Shown: positions 35,654 to 42,128 of the stretch, piece by piece
How positions within the stretch are numbered: the stretch's first letter is position 1
Layout of the letters: each line of letters opens with the position of its first letter
NCBI RefSeq assembly: GCF_011440275.1
Contig: NZ_JAAOIV010000012.1
Coordinates: forward strand, 1-64,000
DNA from: Metallococcus carri
Lineage (GTDB): Bacteria; Actinomycetota; Actinomycetes; Actinomycetales; Dermatophilaceae
Direction of reading: 5' to 3'
Length of the DNA stretch: 64,000 nt
The notes under the pieces: model-generated
The model's input: the letters and a program-made list of their open reading frames with translations, nothing else
What the model was told of the DNA's origin: nothing
Databases searched by the model: none
Translations under genes and position numbers: made by a program

Positions 35654-36310
35654 CTAGCCGGCCAGGCCCACCACGAGGTTGATCGTGCTCGCGATGATGA
35701 CCGTGCCGAACAGATAGGCCAACAAGGTGTGCTGCAGGACGAGGCGCCGCACCGCCGGTGTCTTCAGGTTAGTGTCGCTGACCTGGTAGGTCATCCCGAG
35801 GGTGAAGGACAGGTAGGCGAAGTCCGACATCATCGGCGGGTCGTCGGTGTTGAAATCGATGCATCCGGGCTGGGCGTTGAACCACTGCTTGGCGTAGCGC
35901 AGCGCATAGGTCGTGTGCAGCATCAGCCAGGCGCCGGCGACCGAGATCACCGCGAGCAAGGCCTCGCTGGTGGCGCCGATCGACGCGCTCTTGGCCTTGC
36001 TCTGCGCGAGCATCAGCCCGATCGCTCCGAGTGCCACGAAGGACACGACCAGCACGACGACGTCGATCTCGGTGCGGGTCGGGTCGAGGCCGGTGATCTT
36101 TTCGCGGGTCTCGGTGGCGTCCAGGTGAACCATCCACCACAGCAGCGGCAAGCAGAAGACGAGGGTGGCGAGCACGAACCCGGCCAGGCCGCGGAAGACC
36201 GGGCCGCCCGCGTCGGGTGGGGTGGGCGTGAGCAGCCCGAAAATCAGCCCGCAGACAGCGGCGATCGCCATCCGGATCTGCAGATGACGATGGACGGCGA
36301 GGTGGTTCAT
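35654..36310 (-). CDS. DUF1345 family membrane protein
   Basis: A 218-residue protein with five to six membrane helices. The stretch LLAVISVAGAWLMLHTTYAL and the motif MMSDFAYLSFTLGMTYQVSD are the DUF1345 signature. The family is widespread and has no known function. Start ATG 36310 is divergent from the purine permease, with 138 bp between, containing the IclR-type palindrome, so its expression could respond to the same regulator. Confidence 0.87.
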   Translation of the reverse strand: MNHLAVHRHLQIRMAIAAVCGLIFGLLTPTPPDAGGPVFRGLAGFVLATLVFCLPLLWWMVHLDATETREKITGLDPTRTEIDVVVLVVSFVALGAIGLMLAQSKAKSASIGATSEALLAVISVAGAWLMLHTTYALRYAKQWFNAQPGCIDFNTDDPPMMSDFAYLSFTLGMTYQVSDTNLKTPAVRRLVLQHTLLAYLFGTVIIASTINLVVGLAG

Positions 36311-36406
36311 GGGCGGCAATGTAGCGAGGCGCGCTGCGAAGTCGATGGACGCAAACGGTTGACCGGGGCCTGTGACCTGGGTCATGATTCCGCGATAGCA
36401 GAACAG

Positions 36407-36425
36407 CATTCCATAATACGGAATG
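36407..36425. promoter_or_regulatory. Operator 1 of the purine island (ATTCC-N7-GGAAT)
   Basis: CATTCCATAATACGGAATG has 6-base perfect arms around a 7-base centre. It ends 23 bases before the ATG of the permease gene. The same ATTCC-N7-GGAAT frame occurs upstream of xdhA at 41946-41962. IclR regulators bind palindromes of this kind, and an iclR gene ends the island. Confidence 0.78.
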
Positions 36426-36448
36426 CGCCGAAGCGAAGGATGGCCCCC

Positions 36449-38374
36449 ATGACCGCATCTGCCGTTGCGCCGAGGAAGTCCCGGCACCCGGTCGACGAGG
36501 TGCTGCCCGCGCCGAAGCTGCTCGCCTACGGCTTCCAGCACGTGCTGGCGTTCTATGCCGGCGCGGTCGTCGTGCCGATCCTGCTCGCCAACGCGCTCAA
36601 GCTGTCACCGACCCAATTGGTCCACCTGATCAACGCCGACCTGTTCACCTGCGGCATCGCCTCGATCCTGCAGTCGGTCGGTATCTGGAAGATCGGCGTG
36701 CGGCTGCCGCTGCTGCAGGGCGTGACCTTCACCGCGGTGTCGCCGATGATCGCGATCGGCACGGCCGCCGCGTCCGGGACCGAGGGGCTCACCACCATCT
36801 ACGGCGCGGTGATCGTCGCCGGTCTGTTCACCTTCCTGGTGGCGCCCTACTTCAGCAAGCTCATCCGCTTCTTCCCGCCGGTGGTCACCGGCTCGGTCAT
36901 CAGCATCATCGGTCTGGCGCTGCTGCCGGTCGCCGCTGGCGACGCCGTCGGTGGCGCCGGGCCGGCCGGTCGTCCGGAGAGCTGGCGCAATATGGCGTAT
37001 GCGCTCGGCACCCTCGCGCTGATCGTCGCCATCCAGCGCATCTTCAAGGGCTTCATGGCGACCGTCGCGGTGCTGGCCGGCCTGGTCATCGGCACCGCGG
37101 TCGCCTGGGCCTTCGGCGACGCCCAGTTCAGCGAGGTGTCGCAGTCCTCCTGGGTCGGGGTGACCACGCCGTTCTACTTCGGCTGGCCGCAGTTCTCCAT
37201 CGCCGCGATCATCTCGATGATCGTCGTCATGATCATCACCGCGGTCGAGACCACCGGCGACGTCTTCGCCACCGGTGAGATCGTCGAGAAGCGGGTGGGC
37301 CGCACCGACATCGCCCGCGCCTTGCGCGCCGACGGTGCGGCCACGGCCCTCGGTGGCGTCTTCAACTCCTTCCCCTACACCTGCTTCGCCGAGAACGTCG
37401 GCCTGGTGCGGCTGACCCGGGTCAAGAGCCGGTGGGTCGTGGCGACCGCCGGTGCGCTGATGATCGTCATCGGCATGCTGCCCAAGGCGGGGGCGATCGT
37501 GGCCGGCATACCGCATCCGGTGCTCGGTGGCGCGGCGCTCGCGATGTTCGCCACGGTCGCCGTCGTCGGTTTCCAGACCCTGTCGCGCGTGGACTTCCAC
37601 GACCACCGCAATGTCGTCATCGTCGGCACCTCGGTCGGCCTGGCGATGTATGTCACCGCCCAGCCCGATGTGGCCAAGGCGGTGCCGAGCTGGGCGGAGA
37701 TTATCTTCGGCTCCGGCATCACGCTGGGCAGCCTCACCGCGATCATCCTCAACCTGGTCTTCCATCACATCGGCACCAACCGTGGCCCGGCCGTCGCGGG
37801 TGCTCCGGGTGGCCAGGTGCGCCTCAGCGAGGTCAACGCGATGTCGCGCGAGCAGTTCGTGGACACCTTCGGCGGGTTGTTCCAGGGTTCCGCCTGGGCG
37901 GTCGAGCGGGCCTACGACCTGCGGCCCTTCGAGGACACCCTCGATCTGCGCCGGGCGTTCCAGGAGGCATTGTTCGCCGGCTCGCAGGACGAGCAGCGGC
38001 AGCTGATCGAGTCCTATCCCGATCTCGGCGCGGACAGTGTCACCGAGGCCGGGGAGGACAGCGAGTCCTATCGCGACCAGTCGGTCGCGGGGCTCACCCG
38101 GCTGGACCAGCAGGATCACGACGAGCTGGCCGACCTCACCACGCAATACCGTGACCGGTTCGGCTTCCCGCTGGTCACCTGCGTGCGCGACCGCGATTCC
38201 TTCTCGCAGGTGCTGCGGCACGGCTGGCAGCGGTTGGCGAATTCCCCGGCCCAGGAGCACGCGACCGCCCTCATCGAGATCGGCGAGATTGCCGGCCACC
38301 GGTTCGACAACCTGGTCGCCGACGCCAACCCCATCGCCAGCGCCCGGTTCTCGATGGGAGGCTTGGACGCATGA
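36449..38374 (+). CDS. NCS2 uric acid/xanthine permease fused to an OHCU-decarboxylase-like domain
   Basis: A 641-residue fusion. Residues 1 to about 455 are an NCS2 nucleobase permease with 14 helices: FQHVLAFYAGAVVVPILLAN at the start, and the substrate segment ETTGDVFATGEIV. From about 465 a full OHCU-decarboxylase (UraD) domain follows, opening VRLSEVNAMSREQFVDTFGG. Its catalytic His is Tyr523 (SYPDLG) and its catalytic Glu is Asp543 (YRDQS). The 20-residue spacing equals that of active enzymes, so these are substitutions in the exact active-site positions. The domain is therefore probably not an active decarboxylase. A stand-alone uraD follows with a 4-bp overlap. Confidence 0.9.
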   Translation: MTASAVAPRKSRHPVDEVLPAPKLLAYGFQHVLAFYAGAVVVPILLANALKLSPTQLVHLINADLFTCGIASILQSVGIWKIGVRLPLLQGVTFTAVSPMIAIGTAAASGTEGLTTIYGAVIVAGLFTFLVAPYFSKLIRFFPPVVTGSVISIIGLALLPVAAGDAVGGAGPAGRPESWRNMAYALGTLALIVAIQRIFKGFMATVAVLAGLVIGTAVAWAFGDAQFSEVSQSSWVGVTTPFYFGWPQFSIAAIISMIVVMIITAVETTGDVFATGEIVEKRVGRTDIARALRADGAATALGGVFNSFPYTCFAENVGLVRLTRVKSRWVVATAGALMIVIGMLPKAGAIVAGIPHPVLGGAALAMFATVAVVGFQTLSRVDFHDHRNVVIVGTSVGLAMYVTAQPDVAKAVPSWAEIIFGSGITLGSLTAIILNLVFHHIGTNRGPAVAGAPGGQVRLSEVNAMSREQFVDTFGGLFQGSAWAVERAYDLRPFEDTLDLRRAFQEALFAGSQDEQRQLIESYPDLGADSVTEAGEDSESYRDQSVAGLTRLDQQDHDELADLTTQYRDRFGFPLVTCVRDRDSFSQVLRHGWQRLANSPAQEHATALIEIGEIAGHRFDNLVADANPIASARFSMGGLDA

Positions 38375-38859
38375 CCCTCCCGTTCGACACACTGCCCGAC
38401 GGGGAGGTGCGCGCCCGGCTGGCCGCGTGCCTGCCGGTCGCGCGGTGGGTCGATCAGGTCGCCTCCGGCCGGCCGTATGGCGACCGCTCGGCTCTCCTTG
38501 CGGCGGCCGGTGGCGCTGCCGAGCGGTTGAGCGACGAGGAGCTGGACCAGGCGCTCGCCGGCCACCCGCGGATCGGCGAACGCGCCACCTCGCCGCACCA
38601 CCAGGCGGAGCACTCAGCGCGCGAGCAGGCCGGCGTCGATGCGTCCGACGATGGGGTGACGTCGGCACTCGCGCGCGGCAATGCGGCATACGAGCAAAGG
38701 TTCGGGCGGGTGTTCATCATCCGTGCTGCCGGGCGCACGGCCCCGGAGATCCTCGGGGAGCTGCACCGCCGCCTCGACAGCGACGACGCGACCGAACGCG
38801 CCGAGACCGTCGCCCAGCTGCGTGAGATCGCGCTGTTGCGACTGGAAGGGATGCTCTGA
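38371..38859 (+). CDS. uraD: 2-oxo-4-hydroxy-4-carboxy-5-ureidoimidazoline decarboxylase
   Basis: A 162-residue helical enzyme that decarboxylates OHCU to S-allantoin, the last step of urate oxidation. His65 (AGHPRIGE) and Glu85 (SAREQAG) are the catalytic pair, 20 residues apart as in characterised enzymes. NAAYEQRFGRVFIIRAAGR and the closing LREIALLRLE are family segments. Overlap with the permease fusion by ATGA shows translational coupling. This copy is intact, in contrast to the fused domain upstream. Confidence 0.92.
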   Translation: MTLPFDTLPDGEVRARLAACLPVARWVDQVASGRPYGDRSALLAAAGGAAERLSDEELDQALAGHPRIGERATSPHHQAEHSAREQAGVDASDDGVTSALARGNAAYEQRFGRVFIIRAAGRTAPEILGELHRRLDSDDATERAETVAQLREIALLRLEGML

Positions 38860-38860
38860 C

Positions 38861-39187
38861 ATGGGGACGCTCAGCACGCACATTCTCGACACTTCGCGCG
38901 GTCGGCCGGCGCCAGGCGTGACCATCACACTGGAGGACGCAGCGGGTTCGGTTGTGGGACAAGGGGTTACCGACGCCGACGGCCGGGTAGGCACGATCGG
39001 GCCGGAGGTGTTGGAGGCGGGCGACTACCGGTTGCGGTTTGCCGCGAAGGCGTATTTCGACGGGCTCGGTGTCGAGTCGTTCTATCCGGAGGTGGTGGTG
39101 GTCTTCACCATCGCCGACCCCGCTCAGCACTATCACGTGCCGGTGTTGCTCAACCCGTTCGGCTATTCGACCTATCGGGGCAGCTGA
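38861..39187 (+). CDS. uraH: 5-hydroxyisourate hydrolase
   Basis: A 108-residue transthyretin-like protein that opens 5-hydroxyisourate to OHCU. The conserved N-terminal STHILDTSRGRPAPGV supplies the His, the central RLRFAAKAYFD the Arg and the C-terminal YHVPVLLNPFGYSTYRGS the His and the YRGS end that distinguishes the enzyme from transthyretin. It starts one base after the uraD stop. UraH acts before UraD, and the two are usually encoded with a urate oxidase, which is missing here. Confidence 0.95.
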   Translation: MGTLSTHILDTSRGRPAPGVTITLEDAAGSVVGQGVTDADGRVGTIGPEVLEAGDYRLRFAAKAYFDGLGVESFYPEVVVVFTIADPAQHYHVPVLLNPFGYSTYRGS

Positions 39188-39196
39188 GGTGTGGCC

Positions 39197-39340
39197 GTGA
39201 GCGCCGACCGGAGCGAGGACCCGAACGCAGTGAGGCCCGGAGCGATGGCCAGAGGCGCGACGAGGGGCGTGAGCGCCGACCGGAGCGAGGACCCGAACGC
39301 AGTGAGGCCCGGAGCGATGGCCAGAGGCGCGACGAGGGGC
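39197..39340 (+). repeat. 72-bp tandem duplication before glycerate kinase
   Basis: Two identical 72-base copies (39197-39268 and 39269-39340), each opening GTGAGCGCCGACCGGAGCGA and closing GCGCGACGAGGGGC. The unit is 24 codons, so the frame continues into glycerate kinase. The last part of the second copy supplies GAGGGG, the apparent ribosome site of that gene. Confidence 0.92.
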
Positions 39341-39349
39341 GTGGGAACG

Positions 39350-40474
39350 GTGCTGCTGGCCCCCGACAAGTTCAAGGGCACGTTGACCGCGGTCGAGGTG
39401 GCCGCAGCGGTCAGTGCGGGGATCGCCTCGGTCGATGCGTCGGTGCGCCTGGTGACGGTGCCGGTGGCCGACGGTGGCGACGGCACGGTCGCGGCTGCGG
39501 TGGCGGCCGGCTTCGAGCAGGTCACCACCGAGGTCACCGGGCCGGTCGGTGCGCCGGTGACGGCGACCTGGGCGCGTCGCGGCGACGAGGCGGTGGTCGA
39601 GCTCGCGGAGGCATCGGGGATTGCCTTGCTGGGTGATGCGCTGGACCCGATGGGTGCGACCTCGCGGGGCACCGGCGAGTTGATCGCGGCAGCCCTCGAC
39701 GCCGGTTGTCGCCGCATCGTGGTCGGGATCGGCGGCAGCGCCTGCACCGACGGGGGCCTCGGTCTGGTGCAAGCGCTCGGGGCAAAAGCGTTGTCGGACA
39801 ACGGATCTGATGCGTCCTTTGGTGGGGCTGCGCTCAGGTCAGTGGCAACGCTCGACCTCGCTGATCTGCATCCGGGGCTGGCCCGCGCCGAGATCATCGT
39901 CGCCAGTGACGTCGACAACCCGCTGCTCGGCGAGCGCGGGGCGGCGGCGGTCTATGGCCCGCAGAAGGGCGCATCAGCCGACCAGGTCCGCGAGCTGGAC
40001 AGCGGTCTCGCACATTGGGCGGACGTCGTGGCTGGTGCGACGGGAGCCGACCATCGCGACGACGCCGGCGCGGGTGCTGCCGGCGGTGCGGGGTTCGGGC
40101 TGATCGCGGTGCTCGGTGCCTCGACCGCCCCGGGAGCGCCGATGCTCTTCGAGCTCACCGGCTTTGCGGCCGCGCTCGCCGAAGCCGATCTCGTCGTGAC
40201 CGGTGAGGGCAAACTCGACCGGCAGACTCTGCACGGCAAGGCACCGGCCGCAGTGGCCGCGGCTGCTCGCGACGCAGAAGTCCCGGTGATCGCGGTGTGC
40301 GGCACCGTCGACCTGCCCGAGCGGGAGTGGCGGGCGGCCGGCATACGGGATGTTTATGCGCTCCTGGACCAGACCACGGATCCGGACGAGGCGATGACCC
40401 GACCGGCTCCGCTCCTGCGCCGCATCGGCGCGGCGATCGCTCGAGATCACTTGTCGCAGAAGGGAATCCGATGA
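39350..40474 (+). CDS. glxK: Glycerate 2-kinase (GarK/GlxK family)
   Basis: A 374-residue kinase that phosphorylates D-glycerate, the end product of the glyoxylate branch fed by ureidoglycolate. The N-terminus VLLAPDKFKGTLTAVEVA and the central GGSACTDGGLGLVQALGAK are family signatures; VTGEGKLDRQTLHGKAP is the C-terminal nucleotide motif. I use GTG 39350 with GAGGGG 10 nt upstream. The frame stays open back to 39191 through the tandem repeat, and an extended protein with a repeat-derived N-terminus cannot be excluded. Confidence 0.9.
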   Translation: MLLAPDKFKGTLTAVEVAAAVSAGIASVDASVRLVTVPVADGGDGTVAAAVAAGFEQVTTEVTGPVGAPVTATWARRGDEAVVELAEASGIALLGDALDPMGATSRGTGELIAAALDAGCRRIVVGIGGSACTDGGLGLVQALGAKALSDNGSDASFGGAALRSVATLDLADLHPGLARAEIIVASDVDNPLLGERGAAAVYGPQKGASADQVRELDSGLAHWADVVAGATGADHRDDAGAGAAGGAGFGLIAVLGASTAPGAPMLFELTGFAAALAEADLVVTGEGKLDRQTLHGKAPAAVAAAARDAEVPVIAVCGTVDLPEREWRAAGIRDVYALLDQTTDPDEAMTRPAPLLRRIGAAIARDHLSQKGIR

Positions 40475-41298
40475 ACCAGTATTACGTGCCGCGCGGCGGC
40501 CTTCCGCCCCAGACCGAGCTGACGACCGACCGGTCGATGTTCACCGAGGCGTATGCCGTGATCCCGCGGCGCACGCTGTCGGATATCACCACCTCGCTGC
40601 TGCCCTTCTGGGACGAGACGCGGCTGTGGGTGATTGCTCGCCCGCTGTCCGGCTTCGCCGAGACCTTCAGCCACTACATCGTGGAGGTGTCACCGGGCGG
40701 AGGCTCGGACCGCCCGGAGACCGACCCGGGCGCCGAGGCGGTGCTCTTCGTCGTCGACGGCGGCCTCACCCTGACCCTGGACGGGGCGGCGCACGAGCTC
40801 GAGCCCGGCAGCTATGCCTTCCTGCCGCCGGGTGCGCAGTGGACGCTGCGCAATGGCACCGGCGCGAAGGCATCATTCCACTGGATCCGCAAGGCCTATC
40901 AGCAGATCGACGGCATCGAAGTGCCCCCGGCATTCGTGACTCACGAGCGTGATGTCGAGCTGGGCGCCATGCCGGACACCGATGGCAAGTGGTGCACCCA
41001 GCGGTTCACCGACCCGGCCGACATCCGGCACGACATGCACGTCAACATCGTGACCTTCGAGCCGGGCGGCGCGATCACCTTCCCCGAGACGCATGTGATG
41101 GAGCACGGGCTCTACGTGCTGGAGGGCAAGGCGGTCTACTTGCTCAACACCGACTGGGTCGAAGTGCAGGAGGGCGACTACATGTGGCTGCGGGCCTTCT
41201 GCCCGCAGGCCTGTTATGCCGGTGGGCCGGGCCGCTTCCGCTATCTGCTCTACAAGGACGTCAACCGGCATATGACGTTGTCGCGCCAGTTCGTCTGA
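40471..41298 (+). CDS. allE: (S)-ureidoglycine aminohydrolase, bicupin
   Basis: A 275-residue bicupin that releases ammonia from S-ureidoglycine to give S-ureidoglycolate. The N-terminus NQYYVPRGGLPPQTELTTDR and the YAVIPRRTLSDITTSLLPFWD segment are characteristic. The C-terminal cupin carries the metal set in TFPETHVMEHGLYVLEGKAVY (Glu, His, His) with a Gln late in the domain. It overlaps glycerate kinase by ATGA. It presupposes allantoate amidohydrolase activity, which could be supplied by the M20 gene at 21.8 kb or from elsewhere. Confidence 0.9.
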   Translation: MNQYYVPRGGLPPQTELTTDRSMFTEAYAVIPRRTLSDITTSLLPFWDETRLWVIARPLSGFAETFSHYIVEVSPGGGSDRPETDPGAEAVLFVVDGGLTLTLDGAAHELEPGSYAFLPPGAQWTLRNGTGAKASFHWIRKAYQQIDGIEVPPAFVTHERDVELGAMPDTDGKWCTQRFTDPADIRHDMHVNIVTFEPGGAITFPETHVMEHGLYVLEGKAVYLLNTDWVEVQEGDYMWLRAFCPQACYAGGPGRFRYLLYKDVNRHMTLSRQFV

Positions 41299-41324
41299 CG
41301 GGTCGGCTGGGCCGGGTGCGTCGG

Positions 41325-41505
41325 GCGCCTCGCGACCGGCGCAAAACGCCCAAGTGGGCGATTGGTGCGCCTGGGGCGCCTCGCGACCGGCGCAAAACGC
41401 CCACGTGGGCGATTGGTGCGCCTGGGGCGCCTCGCGACCGGCGCAAAACGCCCATTGGTGCACCCGGAGCGCCTCGCGACCTGCGCAAAACGCCCACGTG
41501 GGCGG
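41325..41505. repeat. 51-bp-period palindromic array C, four units
   Basis: Four units of GCGCCTCGCGACCGGCGCAA plus AACGCCCA...TGGGCG start at 41325, 41376, 41427 and 41469. The first two steps are 51 bases and the third is 42, because unit three has lost 9 bases of the palindrome. The core is that of arrays A and B with loops AG, CG and CG. The array fills the gap between allE and the antitoxin gene, and I see no gene in it. Confidence 0.88.
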
Positions 41506-41552
41506 GTGGCGCACCGGGTGTTGTCGGCTGCATCTGATGCCATGATGTTGCG

Positions 41553-41801
41553 ATGCGTACGACGCTCGATCTCGACGACAAGGTGCTGGCGGCGGCCCGA
41601 TCATTGGCACGCTCGCAGGGCACCTCGCTCGGTCGTGCGGTGTCCGACCTGGCGTTGCGAGGGCTCGCCGGCGGCGGGTCATCGGACGGCCGCGCACTCG
41701 TCAATGTCAGCTACGCCAGCTCTCCGGTTCTCGTCGGCGATCCTGCAACTGTCGTGACCGACGAGGACGTCGCTGCGCACCGCGATCCGACGTGTCGGTG
41801 A
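41553..41801 (+). CDS. VapB-like ribbon-helix-helix antitoxin
   Basis: An 82-residue protein. Residues 1-40 are a ribbon-helix-helix DNA-binding domain: MRTTLDLDDKVLAAARSLAR as strand plus helix, then GTSLGRAVSDLALRGLAG. The C-terminal 40 residues should bind a PIN toxin. The stop overlaps the start of the toxin remnant by 3 bases in the usual vapBC manner. Since the toxin is truncated, the antitoxin is an orphan, although it may still bind DNA. Confidence 0.8.
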   Translation: MRTTLDLDDKVLAAARSLARSQGTSLGRAVSDLALRGLAGGGSSDGRALVNVSYASSPVLVGDPATVVTDEDVAAHRDPTCR

Positions 41802-41956
41802 CGATCGGTCACCAACTCGTCACCGACTTCCACCTCGTCAACTGCGCCGCTCGGCATGGATTTCGGCTGGCAACCTTCGATGCGGCACTTGTCGGTGCGG
41901 TGGCGCCAGGGGATCGGGCGAACATCATCCTGTGGGGAACCCGAGATTCCACATAG
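41798..41956 (+). pseudogene. Truncated VapC PIN-domain toxin remnant
   Basis: A 52-codon frame from GTG 41798 that reads GHQLVTDFHLVNCAARHGFR and then LATFDAALVG, the C-terminal third of a PIN domain with the TD-x-L and TFD acidic motifs. The N-terminal two thirds with the first catalytic Asp are absent, so no ribonuclease activity is expected. Its stop codon lies inside the second purine-island palindrome. Confidence 0.78.
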
Positions 41957-41962
41957 AGGAAT
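41946..41962. promoter_or_regulatory. Operator 2 of the purine island (ATTCC-N7-GGAAT), upstream of xdhA
   Basis: ATTCCACATAGAGGAAT has 5-base perfect arms and the same geometry as the palindrome at 36407-36425. TTCCATT at 41968-41974 adds a further half-site. It lies about 167 bases before the xdhA start. Confidence 0.72.
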
Positions 41963-42055
41963 AAGGGTTCCATTAGCGGCCATCGCCGGTTAGTGTGGTC
42001 GGCGTCACGTGGTGTTCTGCATGGATAACCGGCACGTGATCTCACCCGCAACCAT

Positions 42056-42082
42056 GCTTCCACCCGGCCTTCGGGTGGGTGC
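42056..42082 (+). promoter_or_regulatory. Hairpin in the xdhA leader
   Basis: CCACCCG (42060-42066) pairs with CGGGTGG (42072-42078) around GCCTT, and GC/GC pairs extend it. It ends 47 bases before the xdhA start and lacks a T-run. Upstream, TCACGTGG (42005-42012) and GGCACGTGA (42031-42039) form a spaced inverted pair. Together they may be regulatory; I found no known riboswitch pattern. Confidence 0.45.
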
Positions 42083-42128
42083 AGCATGAAGGATGCGCTC
42101 CGTCGTGGGGCGTGGCGCGAGGAGGGAC

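Noticed and set aside
36605-38689. A 694-codon minus-strand frame
   Set aside because: It mirrors the permease-UraD fusion and is His/Arg/Asp-rich without a fold signature.
38371-38859. uraD as a duplicated fragment of the permease fusion
   Set aside because: The two domains differ throughout and only the stand-alone one keeps His and Glu, so they are not a recent duplication.
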